Notes: a model not told the origin generated them from the letters alone. 48,693 nt of DNA from an uncultured Lachnospiraceae bacterium (GCA_946552115.1 CAMNRH010000022.1:1-48693); one strand, 5' to 3'; positions 34,494-44,119 are shown, numbered from the stretch's first letter. Translations and numbers: made by a program.

Positions 34494-35591
34494 TTACTGT
34501 ACATTCAACTCCTTAAGCTCTTCTAAAACAAATCTACCGTTTTCGCGAATCAAAACATTGTCAAAATAAATCTTTCCACCTCCATATTCCGGAGTCTGCG
34601 CCAGCACCATATCCCAATGTATCTTTGAATGATTGCCGTTATCTGTCCCTTCGCAGAAGTTTCCCGGAGTCAGGTGAATGCTTCCCCACATCTTTTCGTC
34701 AATACTGCCGTCGTTTGTACATTTACGGATATTCGGGTGGATCCCGAAAGCAAACTCCCCGATATATCTGGAACCTTCGTCGGTATCCAGTATCCGGTTC
34801 AAATCTGCGGTATGGTTGGAAACGGCTTCTATAATTTTTCCGTCCTTAAAAACCAGCTTAATATTTTCGAAGCAAATATCCTGGAAAACTGACGGAAGAT
34901 TAAAGGTTATCGTACCGTTTACAGATTCCTTTACAGGCGCCGTAAACACCTCTCCGTCCGGGATATTCATCTCTCCGCAGCACGGTACGGCATTCATACC
35001 CCTGATAGAAAACTCCAAATCCGTTCCCGGACCTGTAATATGTACCTTATCCGTCTTTTCCATCAGCTCCGCCAACGGCTCTGCCGCCGCCTTAAGCGCA
35101 GCATAATCCAGATTGCAGACACTGTAATAAAAATCCTCGTACGCCTCCATGCTCATATTTGCAAGCTGCGCAAGCGCACGGGTCGGATAGCGGAGCAGCA
35201 CCCACTTCTTATCCTTGCGGTATTTTCTGAGCATTGCTTTCGCACTGGAATAGCAGCTCATTCCCTCCTTGGGCACATCCGAAAGCTCAGACGCATTTAT
35301 CATTCCCCGGATTCCGATTGTGGAATCCACATTCTTTAAAAGCTCCGCATAGCCCTGGTATTGGAGCATCTGCTGCTCCTCTGTGCACCTCTTTAAAAGC
35401 TTTCTGTTGACGGAAGCAATCTCATACTGCACAAAAGGCTGTCCCCCGGCCTCATATACCGCGTCAATCAAAAGCTCCACTAACGGAGTCGTCTCCGCCT
35501 CCTGCGCCTCTATCAGCACCTTTTCCCCCGGCTTCGTACTGATACAGTAACGCACAAGCTGTTCTGCCAGCGCTTTCATTCTTGAATCCAT
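34494..35591 (-). CDS. M29-family aminopeptidase
   Basis: This 365-aa cytosolic metallo-aminopeptidase resembles AmpS/PepS/aminopeptidase T. Typical segments are LVRYCISTKPGEKVLIEAQ at the N-terminus, ITGPGTDLEFSIRG near the centre, and the C-terminal metal-binding region EFAFGIHPNIRKC, GSIHLTPG and SKIHWDMVL. The family uses two metal ions (Co or Zn) to remove N-terminal residues. Its place in the opp operon fits degradation of imported peptides. It starts 25 bases after oppF. Confidence 0.9.
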   Translation of the reverse strand: MDSRMKALAEQLVRYCISTKPGEKVLIEAQEAETTPLVELLIDAVYEAGGQPFVQYEIASVNRKLLKRCTEEQQMLQYQGYAELLKNVDSTIGIRGMINASELSDVPKEGMSCYSSAKAMLRKYRKDKKWVLLRYPTRALAQLANMSMEAYEDFYYSVCNLDYAALKAAAEPLAELMEKTDKVHITGPGTDLEFSIRGMNAVPCCGEMNIPDGEVFTAPVKESVNGTITFNLPSVFQDICFENIKLVFKDGKIIEAVSNHTADLNRILDTDEGSRYIGEFAFGIHPNIRKCTNDGSIDEKMWGSIHLTPGNFCEGTDNGNHSKIHWDMVLAQTPEYGGGKIYFDNVLIRENGRFVLEELKELNVQ

Positions 35592-35615
35592 TGTATTTCC
35601 CTCCCACTAATCATA

Positions 35616-36587
35616 TTAATCATAAAGATGACATGCGCAAAAATGTTCATTCCCCATATCCTTAATCACAGGCTCCGTTTCCCTGCATATATCCTTTGCG
35701 TATTTGCATCTGGACGCAAACCTGCAGCCTTTCGGCGGGTCAATCGGACTGGGAACCTCTCCCTCCAGCATAATCCGCGTCTTATTCTTATCCTTATAAG
35801 GATTCGGAATCGCTGACAAAAGCGCCTGTGTATACGGATGCAGCGGATTTTCATAAAGCTCGTCGCTTTCCGCGATTTCCACCAGATTCCCCAAATACAT
35901 AACGCCAATTCTGTCGGAAATATGGCGCACCATAGAAAGGTCATGTGCAATAAAAAGATAAGTAATCCCATATTGGTTCTGGATATCTTCCAGCATATTA
36001 ACCACCTGTGCCTGAATGGATACATCCAGAGCAGAAATCGGCTCATCACAGATAATGAATTCCGGATTTACCGCCAATGCCCTGGCAATTCCGACACGCT
36101 GTCTCTGTCCGCCGGAAAACTCATGGGGATACCTGTTTGCATGCTCTTCTTTAAGGCCGACATTCTCCAAAAGCTCGGAGATTCTGTCCTTTCTTTCTTT
36201 TCCGGAAGCAAGCCCGTGGATATCCAAAGGTTCTCCGATAATATCGCTGACCGTCATTCTCGCATCAAGCGAGGAATACGGATCCTGAAAAATCATCTGC
36301 ATTTTCTTGCGGTACGGCAAAAGCTCTTTCTCTTTCATCCTGCTGATATCTGTCCCGTCAAAAAGAATCTCTCCCTCCGTAACGTCATACAGCCGGATTA
36401 ACGTCCTTCCGGTGGTGGATTTTCCGCAGCCGGATTCTCCTACAAGTCCAAAGGTTTCTCCTTTATATATATGAAAATTCACGTTGTCGACAGCTTTTAC
36501 GTACTGAACCTTGTGTCCGCCGAAGCCCTTTTTAATCGGAAAATATTTTTTAAGTCCTTTTACTCTTAATAATTCCTGTTTCTCCAT
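35616..36587 (-). CDS. oppF: Oligopeptide ABC transporter ATPase OppF
   Basis: This ~323-aa ATPase has Walker A GESGCGKSTTGRT, signature SGGQRQR and Walker B FIICDEPISALD. The C-terminal OppF extension has the Cys cluster CRFASRCKYAKDIC...HFCACH that can bind an Fe-S cluster. I chose the ATG at 36587, overlapping the oppD stop (TGATG), over a GTG one codon earlier. It energises peptide uptake together with OppD. Confidence 0.94.
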   Translation of the reverse strand: MEKQELLRVKGLKKYFPIKKGFGGHKVQYVKAVDNVNFHIYKGETFGLVGESGCGKSTTGRTLIRLYDVTEGEILFDGTDISRMKEKELLPYRKKMQMIFQDPYSSLDARMTVSDIIGEPLDIHGLASGKERKDRISELLENVGLKEEHANRYPHEFSGGQRQRVGIARALAVNPEFIICDEPISALDVSIQAQVVNMLEDIQNQYGITYLFIAHDLSMVRHISDRIGVMYLGNLVEIAESDELYENPLHPYTQALLSAIPNPYKDKNKTRIMLEGEVPSPIDPPKGCRFASRCKYAKDICRETEPVIKDMGNEHFCACHLYD

Positions 36588-37594
36588 CACTCATTTCCCC
36601 TTTCATCCAGCAATGCCTTTACCTCAGGGTTACAGAGATGGCACGCGCATCTGTGCATTTCGCCGATTTCCCATTCCCTGCTGCATGAATCCATACAAAG
36701 ATTCATTGTATGAGGGCAGCGGAAAGCAAACGGACAGCCGTCAAACGGCGTAATCAAATCCGGCGGCGAACCGTCAATTGGTTTTAATCTCTCCCGGCTT
36801 CCTTTCTTTACATTCGGAATAGAGCGCAAAAGTCCTTTTGTATAAGGATGCCCCGGTTTGTCAAAGATGTCCCTGCAGGCAGCCTCTTCCATCAGTCTGC
36901 CTCCGTACATGACCTGTACTCTGTCGCACATCTCAGATACAACGCCCAAATCATGGGTTACCAAAATAATCGTCGTATTCGTTTCTTTTCGTATATCCCT
37001 TAATAAATCCATCATCTGCGCCTGGATGGTTACATCCAGAGCCGTCGTCGGCTCATCGGCCAAAAGCATCTGCGGAGAGCATGCAAGGGCGAGCGCAATC
37101 ATCGCCCTCTGACGCATGCCTCCTGAAAACTCATGAGGATAGCTGTTAATACGTGTTTTTGCAGACGGAATTCTAACCAGCTCCAACAGCTCGAGCACTC
37201 TTTTATTGGCCTCGCTTCTGGAGACATGCTCGTGTGTGATAATTGTCTCTGCAATTTGATTTCCCACTGTAAATACCGGATTTAATGAGGACATGGGATC
37301 CTGGAAAATCATGGAAATCTTTCTTCCTCTTATATGCTGCATTTCCCGGTTGGATTTTTTCGCCAAATCCTCATTTTCAAATAAAATCTCACCTGCTTTA
37401 ATCTTTCCGGGATGCTGAAGAAGCGACATAATCGCCAGAAGCACCGTACTTTTTCCGCTTCCGGATTCTCCCACGATTCCCAGTATTTCACCCTTTTCTA
37501 CGGAGAAAGTGACGTCTCTGACCGCACGGACCTCCCCCACATGTGTAAAAAAGGAAACTTCAAGGTTATTCACCTGTAATATTGTATCGTTCAT
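36587..37594 (-). CDS. oppD: Oligopeptide ABC transporter ATPase OppD
   Basis: This 335-aa ATPase has Walker A GESGSGKSTVLLA, signature SGGMRQR and Walker B MLLADEPTTALD. The C-terminal peptide-transporter extension has the Cys cluster CPFAFRCPHTMNLC...HRCACH. It pairs with OppF and the two permeases. AAGGAGAATAA precedes the ATG, 16 bases after oppC. Confidence 0.95.
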   Translation of the reverse strand: MNDTILQVNNLEVSFFTHVGEVRAVRDVTFSVEKGEILGIVGESGSGKSTVLLAIMSLLQHPGKIKAGEILFENEDLAKKSNREMQHIRGRKISMIFQDPMSSLNPVFTVGNQIAETIITHEHVSRSEANKRVLELLELVRIPSAKTRINSYPHEFSGGMRQRAMIALALACSPQMLLADEPTTALDVTIQAQMMDLLRDIRKETNTTIILVTHDLGVVSEMCDRVQVMYGGRLMEEAACRDIFDKPGHPYTKGLLRSIPNVKKGSRERLKPIDGSPPDLITPFDGCPFAFRCPHTMNLCMDSCSREWEIGEMHRCACHLCNPEVKALLDERGNE

Positions 37595-37610
37595 ATTTAT
37601 TCTCCTTAAG

Positions 37611-38834
37611 CTACTTTCTCAGTTTCGGGTCCAGTGCATCACGTAAGCCGTCTCCCAAAAAGTTAAAGCCTAATACTGTGAGGCAGATACACAGGGAAGG
37701 CAGAAGCAGCTGATACGGATAGCTTCTCAGTCCGCCCAGAGCGTCGCTCGCCAGCGTTCCCCATGAAGCCGCCGGAGCACTGATTCCAAGTCCGATAAAG
37801 GACAGGAATGATTCCGTGAAAATTGCACTCGGTATATTCATCGTCAGGGTTACAATAATGGTACTCATAGAGTTCGGGATCAGATGTCTGAGCATAATTC
37901 TCTTTGCAGATGCTCCGATTGTCCGCGCGGCAAGAACAAATTCCTGCTGTTTAATATTTAAGACCTGCCCCCGCACCTGTCTTGCCATGTCTACCCAGTA
38001 AACAGAACCAAGAGCAATAATAATCGTTTTAATTCCAGGCCCCATAACAACCATAAGAAGAACTACATAGAGCGTAAGCGGCACCGTACTGATAATGTCT
38101 ACAATACGCATCATAATATTATCCACTCTTCCGCCTAAATATCCTGCGACTCCTCCGTAAAGAACTCCGATGCAGAACTGTGCAAAGGTGGCAATAAGCG
38201 CTACAAGAATGGATATTCTGGCTCCGTAGACAAGCCTCGCCAGCATATCCCTTCCCAGATAATCTGTTCCCAGACGGTAGGTTTTATTCCACACCTTCTG
38301 CATTTCCGGAGTCTTTCCGCCGATATCAAGCGTAAAAGTGTCAATCGAATTTGCGAGCTGCATATCTCCCTGTTTTCTTGCTTTTGCAGCCTGAGCGGCG
38401 CCCTTATAATTTAAAACCACTTTCTGCCCGTTGACCTCGTATGTTTTCTCGCGCATCATCTGGTTTTCCTCTGCCGGTTCCAATCTTTCCCGGACTGTTC
38501 CGTCATTGTCAAGCGTATAAAGACTGTATTCGGAATTCACATATAATAAGGTCTCGTCATCCAGATAATAACATTCAAGTCTTGGCGGAAGATTGGTCAT
38601 CGTCAAATCCTGCCTGTAATAATTCTGAGAGGTAAGCAGGTATCCAAATAACGCAAAAAGCACCATCAAGATAATAATTACGCTTCCCAAAATCGCCAGC
38701 TTATTTTTCAAAAACCGTCTTTTCACGTCCTGCCAATAGGTCAGGCTGGGACGTGTAATGTCCTGCGATTCCTTGTTTGTGAAATGAACTCTTTCTATAT
38801 CCTTTTGTGTGATCTGTCTTTCTGTATTTTCCAT
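37611..38834 (-). CDS. oppC: Oligopeptide ABC transporter permease OppC
   Basis: This ~407-aa permease is longer than usual. The N-terminal OppC_N segment and first membrane helix (about 40-65) are followed by an extra extracellular loop of ~110 residues (NYYRQDLTMTNLPPRLECYYLDDETLL...). The five-helix BPD_transp_1 domain comes next, with the EAA-type motif RTIGASAKRIMLRHLIPNS. GGAGG five bases before the ATG at 38834 makes that the likely start. An ATG at 38846 overlapping oppB is possible. Confidence 0.92.
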   Translation of the reverse strand: MENTERQITQKDIERVHFTNKESQDITRPSLTYWQDVKRRFLKNKLAILGSVIIILMVLFALFGYLLTSQNYYRQDLTMTNLPPRLECYYLDDETLLYVNSEYSLYTLDNDGTVRERLEPAEENQMMREKTYEVNGQKVVLNYKGAAQAAKARKQGDMQLANSIDTFTLDIGGKTPEMQKVWNKTYRLGTDYLGRDMLARLVYGARISILVALIATFAQFCIGVLYGGVAGYLGGRVDNIMMRIVDIISTVPLTLYVVLLMVVMGPGIKTIIIALGSVYWVDMARQVRGQVLNIKQQEFVLAARTIGASAKRIMLRHLIPNSMSTIIVTLTMNIPSAIFTESFLSFIGLGISAPAASWGTLASDALGGLRSYPYQLLLPSLCICLTVLGFNFLGDGLRDALDPKLRK

Positions 38835-38845
38835 CCCGTCCTCCA

Positions 38846-39766
38846 TTAATCCTGAAACTTAATACGCGGGTCCAGACATGCATAAGCAATGTCTACCGCC
38901 AGAATCATGACCGCGGCAATCGCCGCATAAAACATCGTCGTCCCCATAATTACTGTATAATCACGGTTATTAATGGCCTCCACGTAAAATTTTCCCATTC
39001 CGGGAATTGCAAATATCTTCTCCGTTACAAAAGAGCCTGTCATAATGCCCGCCGTCATCGGGCCAATATATGTAACAACCGGAATTAATGCGTTTTTCAG
39101 GGCATGCTTGAAAATAACGGTTCTCTCCGGAAGCCCTTTCGCCCTTGCGGTCCTTATATAATCCTGACCGCATACCCCGAGCATACTGGAACGCGTAAGA
39201 CGCAAAACATAGGCAAGGGAAAAACCTGCAAGAGAAATCGACGGGCCGATATAGCACTTCCATGAGTCTAACCCATGCGTCGGTATCCACCCCAGCCTGG
39301 AGCCAAACACATACAAAATTAAGGTCCCCAATACAAAGGTCGGGATTGCAATTCCCAGAGTTGCAAATATCGTGGCTAAATAATCCGGCAGCTTATTCTG
39401 CTTTAAAGCGGCAAGGATTCCAAACGGAATCCCCAGAAGAATGACAATGATAAGAGCTACAAGCCCAAGCTTTGCCGATACCGGAAAGCTCTGCGCCAGC
39501 ATGTCCGACACCATAACGCCGTCCTTTTTAAAGGATGGGCCGAAATCAAAGGTTGCGGCGCCCTTAACATAATCCACATACTGTTTCCACAGCGGGTCTG
39601 TCAGATGATATTTTGCCTCCAGCGCATCCAATACATTCTGCGGCAGATTTTTCTCTGTCGTAAAAGGGCCTCCCGGCACTGCTTTCATCATAATGAATGT
39701 AATGGTACAGACTAAAAACAATGTAACAATAATAGAAACACAGCGTTTTAAGATATACTTTGTCAT
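38846..39766 (-). CDS. oppB: Oligopeptide ABC transporter permease OppB
   Basis: This 306-aa permease has six membrane helices. It has the OppB N-terminal segment YILKRCVSIIVTLFLVCTITFIMMKAVPGGPF and the cytoplasmic EAA loop YIRTARAKGLPERTVIFKHALKNALIPV. AAAGGAG seven bases before ATG 39766 defines the start; nine upstream in-frame codons are rejected. It is the first gene of the peptide operon, starting 133 bases after the promoter. Confidence 0.95.
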   Translation of the reverse strand: MTKYILKRCVSIIVTLFLVCTITFIMMKAVPGGPFTTEKNLPQNVLDALEAKYHLTDPLWKQYVDYVKGAATFDFGPSFKKDGVMVSDMLAQSFPVSAKLGLVALIIVILLGIPFGILAALKQNKLPDYLATIFATLGIAIPTFVLGTLILYVFGSRLGWIPTHGLDSWKCYIGPSISLAGFSLAYVLRLTRSSMLGVCGQDYIRTARAKGLPERTVIFKHALKNALIPVVTYIGPMTAGIMTGSFVTEKIFAIPGMGKFYVEAINNRDYTVIMGTTMFYAAIAAVMILAVDIAYACLDPRIKFQD

Positions 39767-39879
39767 ATCCACTCTCCTTTCTGAAAGGTGCATACTAACA
39801 TATAATTTTTGCTAGATATTCCGCACTATTTTTTCCCAGTTTTTTTCCATATTTTATCTATTATTTATAATGGTTCGAC

Positions 39880-39890
39880 TGGTACTACCA
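39880..39890. promoter_or_regulatory. Probable operator for the GntR regulator
   Basis: TGGTACTACCA is a perfect TGGT-N3-ACCA palindrome. Operators of FadR/FCD-type GntR regulators commonly have this form, and such a regulator is encoded next door. It lies just downstream of the opp -10 element, where a bound repressor would block transcription. Confidence 0.7.
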
Positions 39891-39905
39891 CGTTTCTTTT
39901 ATGCT

Positions 39906-39934
39906 ATTCTACTCTTTACAGTTATTTTTGTCAA
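39906..39934 (-). promoter_or_regulatory. Sigma-A promoter of the opp operon
   Basis: TTGACA (39929-39934), a 17-base spacer, TAGAAT (39906-39911) on the minus strand, giving a ~130-base leader to oppB. Confidence 0.82.
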
Positions 39935-39975
39935 TATAATTAACTATTTTTCATAATTCCAATTATTAGTATCTG

Positions 39976-40004
39976 TTGCAAATATATGTTTTATCATTTA
40001 TACT
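39976..40004 (+). promoter_or_regulatory. Sigma-A promoter of the gntR-pepV operon
   Basis: TTGCAA (39976-39981), 17 bases, TATACT (39999-40004), 21 bases before the regulator start codon. Confidence 0.75.
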
Positions 40005-40025
40005 GAATGTGGAGGTGATATTTAT

Positions 40026-40721
40026 ATGCTGGCCCCATTCACAAAAAACAGTAAGCAGGTACTTTATATACAGATTGCGGATACAATCATGGAATACATA
40101 AAAAAAGAAAATTTAATTGTCGGGGACAAGCTTCCCAGCGAGCGGGTTTTAAGCGATTCGTTAAAAACCAGCCGGAATTCGGTCCGGGAGGCGCTGCGCT
40201 TCCTGGAAACACAGGGGATCATTACCGTCCATACGGGAATCGGCTCCTTTATTGCATGCGACTATTCCGATCGTTCTGTCTCTTTACAATTTACACAGCT
40301 GAATTATCAGGAAACCCTGGAAATAAAAACCGCATTGGAAATCTTACTTACAGGCAAGCTGATCGATGTAATCACAGAAGAACAGCTCGCCAAATTAGAT
40401 TCCTTTATTGAAGCAATGGATTGCAGCGGGACGGCCGGTACCATATTCCATGAAACAGATTTGCAATTCCACAAATATCTCTATGAATTGTCGCCCAATT
40501 CAACACTTAAAAACATGATTACAGACATACTGATAACCCTGGATAAATACTGGTCGCAGTTCGGAGGGCTTCCGGACGGCAATCAAAGTATTCAGTACCA
40601 CCGGGATATTGTAAGGGGGCTTCGTCAGAAGAATATAGATATGATTTCAAAAAGCTATCACGATATGCTGCAATACGACATTAAGCTATTTACAAAACAT
40701 ATCAAAAATAACAGTCTTTAA
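40026..40721 (+). CDS. GntR-family regulator, FadR/FCD type
   Basis: This 231-aa DNA-binding protein has the N-terminal winged helix (about 10-78: LPSERVLSDSLKTSRNSVREALRFLETQGIITVHTG) and a C-terminal helical FCD-type ligand domain (about 88-225). The latter carries the usual metal/ligand-binding His residues (FHETDLQFHKYLYEL, QYHRDIVRGL). GGAGGTGAT gives a strong ribosome binding site. It is divergent from the opp operon and is followed by pepV 15 bases later. It most likely represses the peptide cluster and senses a metabolite of it. Confidence 0.92.
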   Translation: MLAPFTKNSKQVLYIQIADTIMEYIKKENLIVGDKLPSERVLSDSLKTSRNSVREALRFLETQGIITVHTGIGSFIACDYSDRSVSLQFTQLNYQETLEIKTALEILLTGKLIDVITEEQLAKLDSFIEAMDCSGTAGTIFHETDLQFHKYLYELSPNSTLKNMITDILITLDKYWSQFGGLPDGNQSIQYHRDIVRGLRQKNIDMISKSYHDMLQYDIKLFTKHIKNNSL

Positions 40722-40736
40722 AGGAGAATGATTTTC

Positions 40737-42113
40737 ATGAACCGACAGGTTAACGATTGGATTGATTTACATAAAAATGACATGATTGACAGCTGCTGCT
40801 CTTTACTTAGGTTTCCAAGTGTAAAAGCTGCTCCTGTCTCTGAAAAAAAGCCTTTTGGAAAGGGAATTGCCGATGCTCTGGATTATATGCTTTCTTTAGG
40901 GCGGCAGCATGGATTTGACACAAAAAATCTTGACGGCTATGCGGGCTTTATTGATTCCGGATCCGGGGGCGAAGAGCTGCTCGGCGTACTGACGCATCTG
41001 GACGTCGTCCCTGCAGGAGAGGGATGGAGCTTTGAGCCGTTCGGCGGCACGATAAAAGACGGCAGAATCTACGGACGCGGGGCAATGGATGACAAAGGGC
41101 CCACAATGGCAGCATTTTTTGCAATGCTGGCCTTAAAGGAGTGTAAGATTCCTCTAAACAGAAGAATCCGCCTGATTATGGGATGTGACGAGGAAAGCGG
41201 TCTTACATGCATTGACCGTTATCTGAAAACAGAGCAGATTCCTGCGCTCAGCTTTTCGCCGGACGGCGATTACCCCCTTGTAAACTCAGAAAAGAATATT
41301 TTTCACGCATACTATGAATGTGCTTTTTCTTCTGACATTACAATCCAATGCGGAGAACGGGTAAATGTCGTACCGCCTCTTGCCACAGCTACAGTGCCCT
41401 TTAAAAAATCGGAGGTTGAAGCAAGAGTAACGGAACCCATGAAAAAAATCGGCTTTGACTACACACTTTTTGATACAGCGGACGGGACAAGAATCGAGGT
41501 ATACGGAAAGGCAAGCCACTCATCACATCCGGAAAGCGGGAAAAATGCGCTGCAGGCTTTATTCTATCTGCTGACACATCTCCCCTTAAAGGAGGAGGAC
41601 CGTAAAATCACAGATCTTTTATATGATATGTTTCGGCTGGAATATAACGGGGAAGCGCTGGGGCTTGCCTGTGAAGATGAATCCGGCGCCCTGACCCTCA
41701 ACGCAGGCGTTATGCACTGGACTAAGGACGGCTTCGAGATGCAGATTGATATTCGTGCGCCTCTCAGCGTTACACGAAAGAAAATTGAAGACCATATCAA
41801 CCGAAAAATAGAAGGAAGCGGCATTATCTGCGGAAGCAAAACAAAGTTTGTAGACGGCCTTTACGTACCCGAGGACAGTGAGCTTGTTGCAAAGCTGCTT
41901 AAAGTTTATAGGAAATTTACCGGAGATAACAGACCGCCGTTAAAAATCGGCGGCGGCACCTATGCGCGCAAGCTTCCGAACGCCGTTGCATTCGGCATCG
42001 AATTCCCCGATAAGGGAAGTGTCATGCATATGCCGGACGAATATATAGATATTGATGATTTCATACTTGATGTTAAAATACTGGCTCATGCAATGATTGC
42101 CCTGACGGAGTAA
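40737..42113 (+). CDS. pepV: Dipeptidase PepV-like (M20 family)
   Basis: This 458-aa Zn-dependent cytosolic dipeptidase belongs to the PepV/Sapep group. Metal-binding motifs are THLDVVP (His87, Asp89), GRGAMDDKGP (Asp118 bridging) and DEESG (Glu152/Glu153). The lid-domain segment KASHSSHPESGKNA and the C-terminal GGGTYARKLPNAVAFG are typical. The ATG at 40737 is preferred because AAAGGAG lies ten bases upstream; the ATG at 40728 is too close. It would split dipeptides delivered by the opp transporter. Confidence 0.94.
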   Translation: MNRQVNDWIDLHKNDMIDSCCSLLRFPSVKAAPVSEKKPFGKGIADALDYMLSLGRQHGFDTKNLDGYAGFIDSGSGGEELLGVLTHLDVVPAGEGWSFEPFGGTIKDGRIYGRGAMDDKGPTMAAFFAMLALKECKIPLNRRIRLIMGCDEESGLTCIDRYLKTEQIPALSFSPDGDYPLVNSEKNIFHAYYECAFSSDITIQCGERVNVVPPLATATVPFKKSEVEARVTEPMKKIGFDYTLFDTADGTRIEVYGKASHSSHPESGKNALQALFYLLTHLPLKEEDRKITDLLYDMFRLEYNGEALGLACEDESGALTLNAGVMHWTKDGFEMQIDIRAPLSVTRKKIEDHINRKIEGSGIICGSKTKFVDGLYVPEDSELVAKLLKVYRKFTGDNRPPLKIGGGTYARKLPNAVAFGIEFPDKGSVMHMPDEYIDIDDFILDVKILAHAMIALTE

Positions 42114-42135
42114 AACTCCGCCCGGGCAATTTTTA
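42096..42135 (+). terminator. Terminator between the convergent pepV and GH31 genes
   Basis: ATTGCC pairs with GGCAAT around an inner CGGAG-TAAAA-CTCCG stem, followed by T5. It includes the pepV stop and reaches the GH31 stop, so it may serve both strands. Confidence 0.75.
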
Positions 42136-44094
42136 TCTTTCATAGCTCTTATGAATCCCGTCATCCTCATAGAGCGTATACTGCGCTCCCTCATAGCCGA
42201 GATACTCTATCTGCTCTGTGTCAAGCTTTTCCACGCATTCCGCCGCCTTTACAATCGGAATACATTTTCCTTTCCGTATAAAAACCGGTACCTCTGAAAG
42301 CGCTGTCTCCACATAATGATGCCCCTTTTTCAGAACCTCTTTCGTATAGCGGTTATCCTTCGAAAATTTCACAAGCATCATTTCCTCCGGCAGGTATACA
42401 TAGCGTCCGTTTGCATTCTGCGTATATACCGGAGCAATCATAATCTCGTTTCCTACCATCAGCTGATCCTCTACCTGTGCGGCAAAGGAGTCCTCCGGAT
42501 ATTCAAACGCCAACGGCTTAAAATACATATCGTCGTTTAACGCCGCTTTCATATACTCACTGTAAATATAAGGTATCAGACGGTATCTTGTCTCAATGAT
42601 TCCGCGGAAATCGTCTATATCCTCAAACTGATACGGCTCCTGTTCCCTCGTTCCGACAGCCGCATGATTTCTCATAAGCGGAGTAAACACCCCAAGTGCC
42701 AGCCAGCGAAGCACCAAATCCCTTGTAGCGTCCTCGCCGAAGCCTCCCAAATCCGCACCGGAATACAAAAATCCGCACATATTTAAAGACGGCATCATCT
42801 TAAGATTCAAAAGAAGATGGGACCACCATGATTTATTATCCCCCGTCCATATTCCGCCATAACGGTGCATCCCTATATAGGAGGAACGGGAAAACATCAA
42901 AAACCGCTTATCCGGGGCTATTTTTTCAAAAGCCTCTCCTGCCGCCCTTGTCATATTATAACCGAAAAGATTGTGTACCTTATCATGCTGTATCCTTTTT
43001 CCGTCAACCACATGATAAAACCGTCTGTAATCCTCCGGACTGTTCGCAAGCTTCTTAACCTTATCACCCAGCTCCCACGGTTCTATCCTTTCATCCTTTT
43101 CCATACATTTTCCAAGATAGGCCTTAAGCTCCCCGATTCCCTCCGCGGAATAGAAAATTGCCGGTTCATTCATATCATTCCAGAAGCCTTCAATGCCCTG
43201 CTCAATTAAAAATCGATAATGCTCTCCGAACCACTCTCTTGCTTCTTTGCGAAGAACATCCGGAAAATGCGTATATCCCGGCCATACGGCCGCTGTAAAA
43301 TCAGTTCCGTCCTCCCGTTTGCAAAAATAACCCTTTTCTACGCCTTCCTCATATACAGGATAACCCTTTTCAATCTTAACGCCCGCATCTATGATCGGAA
43401 TGAGGCGCACGCTCTCTTCCTTCATCTCACGGACAAATTCGGAAAAATCCGGAAAATTCTCCTCATTTACCGTAAAATCCTTATAATCCTGCATGTAATC
43501 AATGTCCATGTAAATCATATCCAGCGGAATATGATTGTCCCGGTATCCCTTTAAAACCTTTCGAAAATCTTCTTTCGTTCTATAGCCCCAGCGGCTCTGC
43601 CCGAATCCGAACGCAAACTTCGGCGGAATATAGCTTCTCCCGATTATTTTCCTGAACTGTTTTACAATGTCATAAGCATTTTCCCCGTCTATCACATACA
43701 GATATAAATCTGCATTTTCACAGCTTACGGAAAGGAGCTTTGCTTTTGTATAGCCGATATCAAAGATGATTCTGCCCGGATAATCGAAAAATAACCCGAA
43801 AGCTTTCTCACCCGACACAACAATAAAATTATGCGCTCCGTAAAGAGAGCTCTTATCCTCCGTATGAATCGGGTCGTCCGTGCAGTCGCTGATATAACGG
43901 AAGCCTCTTTTATTGATACCTCTGTTCGCCTCTCCTAATCCATATACAATATCGTTTTCACCCATGATATAAGAAAATAAAAATCCGTTCTCACCGGATA
44001 TGCGTCCAATCTCCGGAAGTCCCTTTTCCGCGGGAGAATCCTTTACCACGGCCTCCGTCTCAAAGGGCTTTCCAAACACATACTTACGTACCAT
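42133..44094 (-). CDS. GH31 alpha-glucosidase
   Basis: This 653-aa cytosolic enzyme hydrolyses terminal alpha-glucosidic bonds (alpha-1,6 and/or alpha-1,4). Motifs are the N-terminal beta domain, FGFGQSRWGYR at the barrel start, GFWNDMNEP with the nucleophile Asp, and YGGIWTGDNKSWW with the acid/base Asp. Length and sequence flavour match the Blautia obeum isomaltose-preferring alpha-glucosidase (663 aa); the linkage preference here is an inference. No signal peptide is present. AGGAGGTAGAAG precedes the ATG, and it has its own promoter. Confidence 0.93.
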   Translation of the reverse strand: MVRKYVFGKPFETEAVVKDSPAEKGLPEIGRISGENGFLFSYIMGENDIVYGLGEANRGINKRGFRYISDCTDDPIHTEDKSSLYGAHNFIVVSGEKAFGLFFDYPGRIIFDIGYTKAKLLSVSCENADLYLYVIDGENAYDIVKQFRKIIGRSYIPPKFAFGFGQSRWGYRTKEDFRKVLKGYRDNHIPLDMIYMDIDYMQDYKDFTVNEENFPDFSEFVREMKEESVRLIPIIDAGVKIEKGYPVYEEGVEKGYFCKREDGTDFTAAVWPGYTHFPDVLRKEAREWFGEHYRFLIEQGIEGFWNDMNEPAIFYSAEGIGELKAYLGKCMEKDERIEPWELGDKVKKLANSPEDYRRFYHVVDGKRIQHDKVHNLFGYNMTRAAGEAFEKIAPDKRFLMFSRSSYIGMHRYGGIWTGDNKSWWSHLLLNLKMMPSLNMCGFLYSGADLGGFGEDATRDLVLRWLALGVFTPLMRNHAAVGTREQEPYQFEDIDDFRGIIETRYRLIPYIYSEYMKAALNDDMYFKPLAFEYPEDSFAAQVEDQLMVGNEIMIAPVYTQNANGRYVYLPEEMMLVKFSKDNRYTKEVLKKGHHYVETALSEVPVFIRKGKCIPIVKAAECVEKLDTEQIEYLGYEGAQYTLYEDDGIHKSYER

Positions 44095-44119
44095 TAACTT
44101 CTACCTCCTGTTTTCCGTT

